Shown in pieces: positions 1 through 11,143 of a stretch of 64,000 nt of DNA. Below the pieces are notes generated by a model that saw only the letters and a program-made list of their open reading frames with translations, ran no database searches and was not told the DNA's origin. The position numbers and the translations under genes are program-made. Numbering within the stretch: the stretch's first letter is position 1; the number at the start of each line of letters is the position of its first letter. The stretch is from Incurvaria masculella (taxonomy: Eukaryota; Arthropoda; Insecta; Lepidoptera; Incurvariidae), in contig OX335655.1 in assembly GCA_946894095.1 (NCBI GenBank), positions 1,488,001 to 1,552,000 of the forward strand, given 5' to 3'.

Positions 1-320
1 ATTTATAAAAAAGACGATTTTCCACATTTGAAATCTGAAAGTAATATGATTTCTAGATATAAGTATAAATAGCATATATGCGTAAATAAATAATTCCATT
101 TGCTTTTATTTTTCTACATTTAGTCAAAAAAGTTCGGAAATGGACACCGTTTCCGCAATGTATTTTGTATAGAAAAAGAAAACATACATTAACGAAAGTA
201 GGTTGATTCCTAGACAAGGAATCATATATTGTGAGAAAGACACTTCCAATCGTCAGACTTAGTTAGTTAACTTGGAGTGCCTCGTCTAACTTTGCGATTG
301 GGCTAGTATCAGGGCCTTAA
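1..320 (-). mobile_element. TTAA MITE family B, copy 1 (cut by window edge)
   Basis: This is the inner and right part of a short non-autonomous DNA element with four further copies, at 11464, 31319, 38492 and 41970. The right end reads 'ggctagtatcagggccttaa' and stops in TTAA at 317-320, as in the other copies. The left terminus lies outside the window. TTAA ends suggest piggyBac-like or another TTAA-targeting transposase. Open frames here are chance. Confidence 0.8.
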
Positions 321-876
321 GACTAATCTAGTGTTAAACTTGAAGACTGGCGCTGATATGTTATTCCGTCCGACTTTAAGTGTTTCTTGAGGTAATACAT
401 AATATAAATAAAGGATCTTCGTTTCTACCGGGTGTCCCACGACACCTTTCGTAATTTTTATCATCAAAACATCCAGAGATAAAAATGATATGAACTGAAA
501 CTGAAATAGCTTCAATTGGTTGCTCCACGCTATGCACGAGCAATGCAAATTTGTATTTATCACCGTGTGGTTTAATAATTTTATTACGCAACGATTCGAT
601 GTAAAAGTATGAATTTTCGGCGGTTTATAAGTTCATACTAAAGAATTGACTAAGCAGGCTCTACGAAAACTCCGGTGACTTATGTGACTTGTATGTATAT
701 ATGATACTTTTGAGGTTACCGTGGTCGTTAGACATGTTCAGTCGTCTGCTACGCACGAGCGCGGCGGATGCCTCCTTGACAACGGGCTGAATGATTAGCT
801 CGAAACGTCGGAGAATATCTCTACCTGCCGCGTGAAAAGCCGTAACATTTTTCAAAAATGTATGTGCATTATTTTT
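321..876. other. no gene; repeat fragment near 700-866
   Basis: No coding exon is seen. The stretch at about 700-866 (cgtctgctacgcacgagcg, then cgtgaaaagccgtaacattt) is closely similar to 39335-39483 and related to the foldback element at 12500-12672. Confidence 0.6.
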
Positions 877-1286
877 GAGCGGCTCGTAGCTTAGTGGTGC
901 AGGGACTGGCCTAGCGTACCAGAGGCCCGGGTTCAATACCAACTTGCACCACTGTCTTTCTCTTTAAGAGTTCGATAAGTGCATTTCGTCACGAATGCGA
1001 GCTGCTCCATGGTTCGGAATCCATGTAAAACTGTAGGTCCCCTTCCCCTACTAGGTGGTAGGGTTTGAGCCCGCCCGGGTTGGTACCATCACATTGGATG
1101 AAAAGATGGTCGAAGCGGCAATGAAAAATTGTCCGTGTTTTCCATCCAGTTCAATGTAGCCGTGCTCATAAAGGGAAGGTCCTGGCATGGCACCTAATTC
1201 CTTCGGGAATGTGGTGTATTGGGCTTATATCATAACGGTAGTTGTGTGGTATTAGCCATCCATGTCAGGTCGCATAAAAAAAAAAC
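877..1286 (+). mobile_element. tRNA-headed SINE, near full length
   Basis: The head resembles a tRNA gene, with an A-box-like 'tagcttagtggtgc' and a B-box-like 'gggttcaatacc'. Next come 'gtgcatttcgtcacgaatgcgagct' and the common body (ggtccccttcccc, accatcacattggatg, gtccgtgttttccatccag). The 3' end reads 'ccatgtcaggtcgcat' plus an A tract. The same body occurs behind a 5S-like head at 26161, 43272 and 55822. Non-coding. Confidence 0.85.
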
Positions 1287-2880
1287 ATGCCTCGTATGTG
1301 CATACCTGGATTGATGTCAATGTAACTATCATAACGAAGTAACTAAATCCCCCGTCGCCAAAGCACAGATGAGAAGGCCTAGCGACCGAAGATAAAGTGG
1401 ATTCGGCTAGAGCTCAGCGCCCGGAACGACATCGGTCATTGATTGGGAACGTTCCTTCATAATCAAAGGTTAGTTGTACGAAAATATACATGAATTCGGG
1501 GGCCCTTTGTGTCATATACCTTGGAGTAAAAGAGATCTAAATAGCTGGAATTCGATTTTTTTATCGAAGCAATTAGAGCCATATACTTCGCATGCGGCTG
1601 CCACCCGCTTGATATGACTGAAAGTAAAAGGATCTGACATAATTTAAAATTAATTTAGTTTTGAATTTCGATTTCAAAATTTGAATCAACTTGGAAAAGT
1701 TCCGAGCGTTGTTGAGCGTTGCGGTTTGTCCATCCGGAATATAACCACGAAACTACGCACTGTTTCATATCAAGCTGTTTATTTCCGTAATCGCTAGAAC
1801 ATAAACTAAGGCTACCCTTTAGACGGGCGTTTTGACGTCCACCTTTGGCCACCAAGAAGTGGCCACTCTCAGCCATAGGCAGTGGCGGAAGGGTGCCTAG
1901 TTGAGACGACTTTACAGCCACTCGCCGACGACAGCCGTTTTCTTATATTCATTTCAATTGCTTGGAAATGCGAACATGTATATGTTAATATTATTTGGAA
2001 AAATACACCTACACTACTCTCAATAACCTACCATATTCCGACGAAAGACCCTCTCTCCCAAAGCTCAGGGAATCCTATTTTGGGAGACAGGGATCCTACA
2101 AAATTTAACTACTACATTGTTAAAGTATTAAGCAAAAATATTCTTCAATGAACACGATACATACTTACATTACTACACTATCTGAAACCTGTTGTTTTGT
2201 TTATTATTCTTGTACTTGTACTGAACTTGCTTAATCAGTGAAATAAAGAATTATTATTATTATTATTATTTCGCGATTGCCACGTTTCTACGTTTTCTAT
2301 ACGATTGCTGTTTAGATTGAGTGTGAAGTCCCAAACACAGGTAAGGTTTTACATTTCTGCAATAAATAACTTTGAATCAAAAGTATCCTCCTCCTGATTC
2401 AGATTCATTGACCTATATATTACTACGTACCATCCATACAAAATAATCGGAGCATCAAAAGTGGTATTCTATGCGTTCCGAAGACACCACTTTGTCACTA
2501 GAAAATATCTCGCTGTCGTCATTCGCGTGTACGTCGCCTCTGGCTAATAATGCGCCGCAAAAAAGCCCAATTGTGTGGTAAAACATACTTAATTCTTTGC
2601 GTTTTTACACGTTTTTACGGGTTTTTACATTTGTACATAAAACGCAAAGGAAGACGGAATATTGGTATACCACAACAGGCGACATAATTGTATGAAAGGC
2701 CATATTCATAACTTTAACATATCACTGTCCATATTGCAAAATATTCGTAAGCACATAAACTTAAACAGCACGCGCAAATCATGCTTCCATCGTAAACCCG
2801 CGGCTAGTGAACGAACAATCGCCGAGTAAGCGCCAGGCTGTGGCCGAGACGGCACCGTTCACAACGGGTTGCACGGCGCA
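1287..2880. other. no gene recognised; short (ATT)n tract
   Basis: AT-rich sequence with many stop codons. Two short open frames near 1655-2150 show no family resemblance. An (ATT)n tract lies at about 2254-2271, directly after an aataaa motif, which looks like the 3' tail of an old retroelement. Confidence 0.5.
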
Positions 2881-3008
2881 AAGCTTTACCACCAGATGGC
2901 GCCAAATAAAACTGTGCCAAGAGTATGACGTTGAGGTTATGGTTACATCTCAGCATGTTTTCGAAACTGTGGCACAGTTTCATATGGCGCCATCTGGTGG
3001 TAAAGTTT
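2881..3008. mobile_element. short foldback element with ~38-bp arms
   Basis: The left arm (aagctttaccaccagatggc..., 2881-2918) is the near-exact reverse complement of the right arm (...catctggtggtaaagttt, 2971-3008). About 50 bases separate them. The structure fits a small MITE or foldback element; no other copy was seen. Confidence 0.7.
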
Positions 3009-3489
3009 GGCAGCCGGCCTCCCCATTGTGTGGCTGTCGCACGCTCCGACGAAGCTTGTGACTCGTCTGAGGAGCCTGATATACGGCCATCCAGAAGCAG
3101 CCACTTTTTAGTGGCCGAAAAGTGGACATCAAAACGTCCGTCTGAGGGTAGCCTAACTCAGTTGCAGCACCTAGAATCAGGCTAGTCCTTTGGACATGAT
3201 AACGAGCATTGAGCATGCGCCTTCTATTGTTGAGGTCTCGACGGGCCTGCCCGTGTCACGACGAGTCAAGAACAACGTTGACAGCGCGAATATGAGCGGA
3301 CGACGAACAGACTGTTCCAATCAGCGAGTAAGGAAGGCTAGGAGTGGCGACCGAAACGAATTCGTGTAGCGACAGCGTAGTCCCAGCCGGCCACTCAGTT
3401 CGTTAACGAATTCGCTCACTACAAATTTTCTCGAGTTCCAACGACACGAACGAACACGTAAGACTAGAAGAACTGCACAGAATACCATT
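3009..3489. other. no gene recognised
   Basis: No exon is visible. A motif at 3395-3425 (ttcgttaacgaattcgctcactac) is related in inverse orientation to 'gtagtgagcgaattcgta' at about 8582 and 28444, so a small repeat end is likely here. Confidence 0.45.
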
Positions 3490-3702
3490 TAGGGCTGATT
3501 TTTCAATAGTCAGATAAACAGCCAGATAACTATTCGACGGATTAATTTACACTTCTGCTTATCCATCCGATATAGTGAGTCCATATGTTTATTAGTGTAA
3601 TTATAGTCAGATAATTATGATAGAAGATATAATTCTCCGGCAATGACTATCCGTATTTTGACAAACGTGAATCTATCAGTCCGATAAGTCATGTCATGAA
3701 CT
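3490..3702 (+). mobile_element. MITE family C, copy 1
   Basis: It begins 'agggctgatttttcaatagt' and continues through 'agataactattcg', 'gatagaagatataattctcc' and 'cagtccgataagt', in the same order as 17590-17805 and 17890-18127, which are bounded by TTAA. The right terminal repeat is missing, so this copy is truncated. Confidence 0.75.
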
Positions 3703-3939
3703 GTTGCATACGGCATGGATTGTAAATTTTTGTGTATTCATGTGAATTTAGTGTTTTACCTATGTTTTTGTTAAAATAATTGACAAACACTTTTGTAAAC
3801 TTAGACTAAGTGGACGTTGAAAAAAAAAACAGCGGAGTTTCTTTCCAGTTCTTCTTCGCTGTGTTTTGTTTTGCTGAACTGGCCAATGCTAAAATATGAC
3901 AAATCCGAGTGCAGTATACTGTCTATGGATGATGAATAA

Positions 3940-3971
3940 ACAATACAAAACAATACAATACAATACAATAC
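3940..3971. repeat. (ACAAT)n microsatellite
   Basis: Five to six tandem 'caata' or 'acaat' units follow 'gatgaataaacaatacaaaa'. The layout suggests the simple-sequence tail of a retroelement in plus orientation. Confidence 0.8.
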
Positions 3972-4192
3972 TATCTGAGAATTGAAAAAATCGGTCCTTA
4001 GTACAACAAACCAGTGTATTTACACTAATACGTGTATGGTGCATTTCTCCATTCTCCAACTTCGTGAAGCGGGATCTACGCACACACATAAGTTCGACGT
4101 TACTTTATCAGTTCCGTCTGTTCATGCTCAGAACGCGGCACATAATTATTTCGAATTGATCATACTTTGTTAACGTAACTTAAAGTATACGA

Positions 4193-4420
4193 GCGGCTCG
4201 AAACCCAGGGGTGCGGGGACTTGCTTTCCATATCATGGGAAATCCATGCCATGGGTTCAGTCCCCGCCACGATCGTGCACCACTTTGCTTCTCTCTCTGG
4301 GTTGGATCAGTGCTTTTCGTCGCGAATGCGATCTGTTCCATTGTTCGGAATTCCGTAATGATTATATAAAACTGTAGTTTTGCATTGCATTGGATTGAAA
4401 GGTGGTCATTTAAATATTCA
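4193..4420 (+). mobile_element. tRNA-headed SINE, 3'-shortened and diverged
   Basis: The head 'gagcggctcgaaacccagg' and B-box region 'gggttcagtccc' are followed by 'gtgcttttcgtcgcgaatgcgatctgttcc'. The middle of the body is deleted: 'aaactgtag' jumps directly to 'cattgcattggattgaaagg'. No 3' tail is present. Confidence 0.75.
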
Positions 4421-5034
4421 TTCATTTAAATAACCTCAAGGCCTATTTCCGACATATCTGCCAAATTTCGTTAAAACCTCAGTAATTAAGTAATAGCACA
4501 ATTTAATAAAAAGTAAAGTGTGCTTAAAGCCATGTGCTACAACCAAAAGTCTTAAAATTGTAATAGAAGTCTCCGAGAGCAGCTTGGATACAGCGCGACA
4601 CAACGCGTCGCAAATGAGAATAATTGTATCGGAGAATGATGGCAGTGCGAAGGTCTGCGGGTTATTATTGCTCGGCGGCAATCGGAGAGCGGTTGGTGGC
4701 TAGAACCTTCCCGGGTGAGAGTCCCGCGAGCGGCTGAAGGGCACTTGGCTGCCCCCACCCACCCCCGCCGCCGACTTCCACCCCCGGGCGGTCGCTGATA
4801 CATTATGTATTAACAAGCCGCGCGGAGGCACAGTCGACAGAAAACGCTGCAACATAATCTTACGCTGGTGGCACATTTACATTTCAGGTTGTTATCCACA
4901 TATTTTTTTGTCTGTTTGGAGGAGTATTTATTGAAGTGAAAGTTTACTGCTGGTGAAGCCAACATTTTCAAGCTTTACGAAAAATTAGACCTCGCCTCGT
5001 GAAACCACACTCAGCGAGGCATGAGACCAGCGAG
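4421..5034. other. no gene; C-rich island
   Basis: No exon is recognised. At 4748-4793 a C-rich run (cccccacccacccccgccg and cacccccgggcgg) gives the minus strand several G tracts that could fold as a G-quadruplex. Similar isolated GC patches recur in this AT-rich window. Confidence 0.5.
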
Positions 5035-5047
5035 ATCGCGTACTGTT
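5035..5047. repeat. target-site duplication, left
   Basis: 'atcgcgtactgtt' is repeated exactly at 8124-8136, on the far side of the 3.1-kb tRNA-like repeat array. Thirteen bases is a normal length for target-primed retrotransposition. Confidence 0.8.
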
Positions 5048-5131
5048 TAATTTGAGTTTCAGCGACATCTACATTTTAAGCATTGTAATCAGATTTTGAA
5101 AATAATCTGAAAAAGTATTGGTCGTGACATT

Positions 5132-5206
5132 CGTCGGAAGCAGGACTTGAACCTGCGACCTTTGGATTACATGTCCACTGCTCTAAACCAACTGAGCTAT
5201 CCCGAC
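5132..5206 (-). tRNA. tRNA-like gene, Thr(TGT)-like, array copy 1
   Basis: A full cloverleaf can be drawn. The acceptor stem GTCGGGA pairs with TTCCGAC (one G-T), the D stem is GCTC/GAGC, and the T arm is GCAGG-TTCAAGT-CCTGC. The anticodon loop CATGTAA puts TGT at positions 34-36, as in tRNA-Thr. Position 33 is A instead of the near-invariant T, and the outermost anticodon-stem pair is G-A. A and B boxes are good. It is therefore probably the Pol III promoter head of a retroelement, not a decoding tRNA. No intron is seen. Confidence 0.5.
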
Positions 5207-5542
5207 AATTACATCAGCCAACGAATTTCTCGATTATATTCGAATCGACACAATGCTTCCCCTATCTTCTGCTAGATGGCGCTGATAATGTTTTTGCGTA
5301 TTGATCCTACGCTAAGGCATTTTGACTGCAATGATTGAGCTATCAATCTTATTGCTGTCGTCACCAAAGACGTTTTTGGTATCGGACACTAAGAGTCAGC
5401 CCGGATTTTACTTGATAATTTTATGTATTTAATGGATACGACATTACCGTTATCTCATTAATTTGAGTTTCAGCGACATCTACATTTTAAGCATTGTAAT
5501 CAGATTTTGAAAATAATCTGAAAAAGTATTGGTCGTGACATT

Positions 5543-5617
5543 CGTCGGAAGCAGGACTTGAACCTGCGACCTTTGGATTACATGTCCACTGCTCTAAACC
5601 AACTGAGCTATCCCGAC
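5543..5617 (-). tRNA. tRNA-like gene, array copy 2
   Basis: Identical to the copy 411 bases to the left, with the same A33 and TGT anticodon position. Confidence 0.5.
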
Positions 5618-5953
5618 AATTACATCAGCCAACGAATTTCTCGATTATATTCGAATCGACACAATGCTTCCCCTATCTTCTGCTAGATGGCGCTGATAAT
5701 GTTTTTGCGTATTGATCCTACGCTAAGGCATTTTGACTGCAATGATTGAGCTATCAATCTTATTGCTGTCGTCACCAAAGACGTTTTTGGTATCGGACAC
5801 TAAGAGTCAGCCCGGATTTTACTTGATAATTTTATGTATTTAATGGATACGACATTACCGTTATCTCATTAATTTGAGTTTCAGCGACATCTACATTTTA
5901 AGCATTGTAATCAGATTTTGAAAATAATCTGAAAAAGTATTGGTCGTGACATT

Positions 5954-6028
5954 CGTCGGAAGCAGGACTTGAACCTGCGACCTTTGGATTACATGTCCAC
6001 TGCTCTAAACCAACTGAGCTATCCCGAC
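5954..6028 (-). tRNA. tRNA-like gene, array copy 3
   Basis: Identical sequence at the 411-base spacing. The linker of this monomer and the next carries 'gctttcgtc' where other monomers have 'gctgtcgtc', a marker of which units arose from each other. Confidence 0.5.
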
Positions 6029-6364
6029 AATTACATCAGCCAACGAATTTCTCGATTATATTCGAATCGACACAATGCTTCCCCTATCTTCTGCTAGATG
6101 GCGCTGATAATGTTTTTGCGTATTGATCCTACGCTAAGGCATTTTGACTGCAATGATTGAGCTATCAATCTTATTGCTTTCGTCACCAAAGACGTTTTTG
6201 GTATCGGACACTAAGAGTCAGCCCGGATTTTACTTGATAATTTTATGTATTTAATGGATACGACATTACCGTTATCTCATTAATTTGAGTTTCAGCGACA
6301 TCTACATTTTAAGCATTGTAATCAGATTTTGAAAATAATCTGAAAAAGTATTGGTCGTGACATT

Positions 6365-6439
6365 CGTCGGAAGCAGGACTTGAACCTGCGACCTTTGGAT
6401 TACATGTCCACTGCTCTAAACCAACTGAGCTATCCCGAC
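6365..6439 (-). tRNA. tRNA-like gene, array copy 4
   Basis: Identical tRNA-like sequence; its linker shares the 'gctttcgtc' variant with copy 3. Confidence 0.5.
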
Positions 6440-6775
6440 AATTACATCAGCCAACGAATTTCTCGATTATATTCGAATCGACACAATGCTTCCCCTATCT
6501 TCTGCTAGATGGCGCTGATAATGTTTTTGCGTATTGATCCTACGCTAAGGCATTTTGACTGCAATGATTGAGCTATCAATCTTATTGCTTTCGTCACCAA
6601 AGACGTTTTTGGTATCGGACACTAAGAGTCAGCCCGGATTTTACTTGATAATTTTATGTATTTAATGGATACGACATTACCGTTATCTCATTAATTTGAG
6701 TTTCAGCGACATCTACATTTTAAGCATTGTAATCAGATTTTGAAAATAATCTGAAAAAGTATTGGTCGTGACATT

Positions 6776-6850
6776 CGTCGGAAGCAGGACTTGAACCTGC
6801 GACCTTTGGATTACATGTCCACTGCTCTAAACCAACTGAGCTATCCCGAC
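6776..6850 (-). tRNA. tRNA-like gene, array copy 5
   Basis: Last minus-strand copy before the orientation switch near 7110; identical to the others. Confidence 0.5.
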
Positions 6851-7118
6851 AATTACATCAGCCAACGAATTTCTCGATTATATTCGAATCGACACAATGC
6901 TTCCCCTATCTTCTGCTAGATGGCGCTGATAATGTTTTTGCGTATTGATCCTACGCTAAGGCATTTTGACTGCAATGATTGAGCTATCAATCTTATTGCT
7001 GTCGTCACCAAAGACGTTTTTGGTATCGGACACTAAGAGTCAGCCCGGATTTTACTTGATAATTTTATGTATTTAATGGATACGACATTACCGTTATCTC
7101 ATTAATTTCAAATAAAGA

Positions 7119-7175
7119 GTTTAGAGCAGTGGACATGTAATCCAAAGGTCGCAGGTTCAAGTCCTGCTTCCGACG
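7119..7175 (+). pseudogene. tRNA-like gene, 5'-truncated at inversion junction
   Basis: The sequence starts at 'gtttagagcagtgg', inside the D loop, directly after the junction bases 'tttcaaataaaga'. It then runs to the normal 3' end. The acceptor 5' strand and most of the D arm are missing. Confidence 0.7.
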
Positions 7176-7511
7176 AATGTCACGACCAATACTTTTTCAG
7201 ATTATTTTCAAAATCTGATTACAATGCTTAAAATGTAGATGTCGCTGAAACTCAAATTAATGAGATAACGGTAATGTCGTATCCATTAAATACATAAAAT
7301 TATCAAGTAAAATCCGGGCTGACTCTTAGTGTCCGATACCAAAAACGTCTTTGGTGACGACAGCAATAAGATTGATAGCTCAATCATTGCAGTCAAAATG
7401 CCTTAGCGTAGGATCAATACGCAAAAACATTATCAGCGCCATCTAGCAGAAGATAGGGGAAGCATTGTGTCGATTCGAATATAATCGAGAAATTCGTTGG
7501 CTGATGTAATT

Positions 7512-7586
7512 GTCGGGATAGCTCAGTTGGTTTAGAGCAGTGGACATGTAATCCAAAGGTCGCAGGTTCAAGTCCTGCTTCCGACG
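7512..7586 (+). tRNA. tRNA-like gene, direct copy 1
   Basis: Same 75-nt sequence as the minus-strand copies, now on the plus strand, and preceded by the complete linker. Confidence 0.5.
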
Positions 7587-7922
7587 AATGTCACGACCAA
7601 TACTTTTTCAGATTATTTTCAAAATCTGATTACAATGCTTAAAATGTAGATGTCGCTGAAACTCAAATTAATGAGATAACGGTAATGTCGTATCCATTAA
7701 ATACATAAAATTATCAAGTAAAATCCGGGCTGACTCTTAGTGTCCGATACCAAAAACGTCTTTGGTGACGACAGCAATAAGATTGATAGCTCAATCATTG
7801 CAGTCAAAATGCCTTAGCGTAGGATCAATACGCAAAAACATTATCAGCGCCATCTAGCAGAAGATAGGGGAAGCATTGTGTCGATTCGAATATAATCGAG
7901 AAATTCGTTGGCTGATGTAATT

Positions 7923-7997
7923 GTCGGGATAGCTCAGTTGGTTTAGAGCAGTGGACATGTAATCCAAAGGTCGCAGGTTCAAGTCCTGCTTCCGACG
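7923..7997 (+). tRNA. tRNA-like gene, direct copy 2
   Basis: Second full plus-strand copy, 411 bases after the previous one. The body that follows ends at the natural 3' end of the element, next to the target-site duplication. Confidence 0.5.
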
Positions 7998-8123
7998 AAT
8001 GTCACGACCAATACTTTTTCAGATTATTTTCAAAATCTGATTAAATTCCTTAAAATGTAGATGTCGCTGAAACTCAAATTAATGAGATAACGGTAATGTC
8101 GTATCCATTAAATACATAAAATT

Positions 8124-8136
8124 ATCGCGTACTGTT
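8124..8136. repeat. target-site duplication, right
   Basis: Exact repeat of 'atcgcgtactgtt' from 5035-5047. Confidence 0.8.
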
Positions 8137-8150
8137 ATTCATCCGACTTG

Positions 8151-8521
8151 TTAAGGATGTTCGGACCCATACAATGTTTTTTTTACACATAACGCAAAAA
8201 GTATTGCACTTTAAGGCACGGATTCGTCAAAAATATTAAATATAGCCATAGTAGTTGCAGCGAAAACAATTTCACAATTTCAGGATTATTGGTTTTGTTA
8301 CAATTTATTTAAATACGATTTTGATTTAACAGCGTCATCTAACGGTGTAAAACTTCTAATCGGCAATTACAACGAAAACCATTAAACCTGAAATTGTGAA
8401 TATGTTTTCGCTGCAACTACTATGGCTATATTTATAAATTTTTGACGAATTCGTGCCTTAAAGTGCAATACTTTTTGCGTTCTGTGTAAAAAAAACATTG
8501 TATGGGTCGGAACATCCTTAA
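8151..8521 (+). mobile_element. TTAA MITE family D, copy 1
   Basis: Both ends are TTAA, with inverted terminal repeats: 'ggatgttcggacccatacaa' at the left and 'tgtatgggtcggaacatcc' at the right. Longer internal inverted matches exist (aacgcaaaaagtattgcac, and gcagcgaaaacaatttcac against its complement). A second copy lies at 48893-49261. Open frames within it are chance. Confidence 0.85.
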
Positions 8522-10235
8522 TTCTCCGTTTATAGGTGGAAAAGTTCGGGCCGCGCAACGTGTTAGAATTCGAGAGCATCAGTAGTGAGCGAATTCGTAA
8601 TCAAACTGACCGGACGGGGCTGGGCTAGTGAAAGTGTGCACGTTGCTGCCAGTAATATTTAAAAGGTAAGGATATGCCCTTTCATACTGTTCACGACAGC
8701 TTTAGTTCATAAGTGCATGCCTTAACTACATTGTTCGCTGTAGCTGTAGGTTGTATAGATACATAAATATATATATTATTATTATGACATGTTTAATGTG
8801 CATCCCTCCTCGCCTTCGTCGCCACCACCCGCGCAGACAGCGGGTGGGGGTTGCGGGCGCGGGAAGGGTGCGACCAAATGCCGCAAGCGCAACCAGTCGC
8901 CGACAAAAGCCCGCCAGGGTTACATTATACAGTTATTTACGAGACACAGTTTTTCATTTCTAAATGAGTACCTGAGTAAATAGTGTAATTGAAGCCGAAA
9001 TAAGTAGCGGGCGCTACGCAGCTCTGAAAGCCTGCATCCTACTTGCTGGTTGCCTTGTCGTTGTAGTAGTTAGTATTAGCGTTAAAGATTATTTCAGTTT
9101 ACTTTTACGAAGACTCATTTCATGTCGAAGATTTATTGGTTTATGTTTTTTTCTAACACGATTATTTTAGATGCATGTATATTAAATGTTTTCTTCGCGA
9201 ATAAAGTAAAATTAAAAATTAAAACAATATCTATGTCAATGGCTGCCGCTATACGCATGAGTTCCGGTCGCCATTCCCGTACTTCCATTCTATATGAAGT
9301 CGGTTAAAAACTAAGTGACCTTACTGTAAACAAACCGGCACTGTGGCCGCAGGGCGGGCGGCGCGGGGCGCGGGGCGACAGCAACGGCCAACAGATTGGG
9401 AATCGGAGGCACGATGGCCCTTTATCCCGACTCTACTGAACGGATTGAATGCGAAGCGCTTTGATGCTATCACTTATGTCTAAATTGCTCGGTTCTGCGG
9501 TCCGAAGGTGCACCCATTCAAGTCTTCTGATGAAAAAGAAACGCAGAAGGGGATTAAATTTATTTCGATTCGGTCCATTTAATTACGTATGAGGGAGCGG
9601 CTCGAACTCAGGGCGCGGTGACTGCATTGCAAGCCACAGGCACGGAACATGCTAATATACATCCAGTAGCTCAACTCCATACGAAATCCCGATATCGTGT
9701 ACCTGCACAGGCACAGTTCGCTTGTATGAGCTCTAAGCTAGTTTCGCGGTGTTGAACCGTCGCGAATGGTCCTTCGAGGCCATCTTTTTTATAACAAGAG
9801 AAAAAGCAGTGCTCTGCCAATATTTAAGTGAGAGCCCCGACACTCGATGGAGAGAAGGTATTTATATAAAAAACCGTCTGAGTTGAGCTACTGCTGTGGG
9901 CCCGGCCGTACAGCTATATATCTACTGTGCCTTGGTATTGTATTGGTATGGTATTTTATTCTTTTATTAATGGCGAAACAACAGAAATAGACTAATGACA
10001 AGCAACACATTTGTAACAAAGGAAACATTAGCCTATAATTCTTTCTAAAATATAAGAGATGGCATTATACAAATGAGACGACATCACTATAGTTCTGTAA
10101 AAACAAAAGCATGAAAAACGTACATAAGTTAAAAATAAAATATATCACTAAAAACATAAATATACACAGGAGATAAAAATCAATATTGTTATGTTACTTG
10201 ATTTTCACATTTGGCTTTAACAGATTTCATAAATT
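8522..10235. other. no gene recognised; GC patches and retroelement-tail remnants
   Basis: No exon is supported. A G-rich patch (8841-8868: cgggtgggggttgcgggcgc) and a GC-rich patch (9350-9385) stand out. At 9596-9660 a 'gagcggctcgaactcagggc' stretch looks like a degraded tRNA-type SINE head. The region at 9950-10150 resembles the AT-rich 3' end of a LINE in minus orientation. Confidence 0.45.
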
Positions 10236-10540
10236 TAGCACGGCTAGTCGTTAAAAATGTCTGGGTTTAAATCCTCACCCCGTTCATGGACCACTTTATT
10301 TTATTTCATTTAAAATTCAAGTTAAACCTCTACTAGAAGATAAAGTCCACCCGGTTTGGTACAATCGCATTGGTCAAAGCGGCAATAAAAAAAATGTCCG
10401 TGTTTTCCATCCAGTTCAATGTACGCGTGCTCATAAAGGAAAAGTCCTTGCATGGCAGCTAATTCCATTTGACATGCGGTGTGTTGTCATGACAGTTGGT
10501 GTGATGTTACCCATGTCCATTTGATGATAAGAACCGTAGA
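10236..10540 (+). mobile_element. tRNA-headed SINE, strongly diverged
   Basis: B-box-like 'gggtttaaatcctc' is followed by the common body (tggtacaatcgcattgg, gtccgtgttttccatccag, gtgctcataaagg, ccatgtccattt). There are several internal deletions and the tail is degraded. Confidence 0.7.
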
Positions 10541-10640
10541 AATATCAAAATGATATGCCTGAATGGTCGGTCCATTAGTAGGTCAGTGATGCCTAGAGTG
10601 AGATTCTAGCCTATAGGTCGGTCAGTCGACAACGTTGCAA

Positions 10641-10927
10641 AAAATCGGCCAAGTGCGAGTCGGACTCGCACACAAAGGGTTCCGTACCATCTTAAAAGAC
10701 TTAAAACCAAAAAATCTCGCCCTTTTTTTTGGTTATATTTTCATTTTACCTATTTGTTGTTATTGCGGCAAAATAAATACACACTCTGTGAATATTTCAG
10801 CTGCCCAACTATTACGATTCATGAGATGCAGCCCTGTGACAGACGGACGGACGGAGGGACGAACGGACGGACAGCGAAGGCTTAGTAATAGGGTTCCGTT
10901 GGCCCCCTTTGTGTACGGAACCCTAAA
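10641..10927 (+). mobile_element. GACG-microsatellite interspersed element, copy 1
   Basis: It starts 'aaaatcggccaagtgcgagt' and has 'ggttccgtaccatc', 'gcggcaaaataaatacacac' and a (GACG)n-like tract. It ends 'ttccgtt...tgtacggaaccctaa'. Eight or more copies or fragments occur in the window in both orientations. The type is common in Lepidoptera; I infer a non-autonomous element, possibly of the published MINE or Helitron-related kinds, but cannot settle the class. Confidence 0.8.
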
Positions 10928-11104
10928 GACTTAATTACTTAGAAACAATACAAATTCAAAAGGGTCTTTTTAATGAGACAATTTTCAGTGCAAATAAGTT
11001 CGGACGCAGTAAAGTAGTTCTCTCCAAAGTTGCCTTCAGTAATTCGAGCTAGGAAAAATATTGTTATGCGGAAGCCGGAAGCGGGAACAAAGTTGTAGTT
11101 CGAA

Positions 11105-11143
11105 AGAGTTTAAGATAATAAAATGTTTATTATCTTAAACTCT
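11105..11143. repeat. perfect 18-bp hairpin, 3-nt loop
   Basis: 'agagtttaagataataaa' at 11105-11122 and its exact complement at 11126-11143 flank 'atg'. It may be a remnant foldback terminus. It is too short for a miRNA precursor. Confidence 0.75.

Larger units (their letters stand above)
5048..8123 (+). mobile_element. compound SINE-like insertion: inverted then direct 411-bp tandem array
   Basis: The monomer is 411 bp; starts of 'tttgagtttcagcg' fall at 5051, 5462, 5873, 6284 and 6695. It holds a 75-nt tRNA-like gene, a 130-nt body ending 'acataaaattatca', and about 205 nt of linker. Five monomers read on the minus strand. At about 7107-7118 the orientation switches and two full and one partial monomers read on the plus strand. 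The right end is the element's natural 3' end, as at 26780 and 44581. A 13-bp duplication flanks the whole. An inverted 5' part joined to a direct 3' part is the structure expected from twin priming. Confidence 0.8.

Noticed and set aside
5048..8123. CRISPR array or ordinary tRNA gene cluster
   Set aside because: Repeats are 411-bp full monomers without unique spacers, switch orientation once, and are bounded by a target-site duplication.
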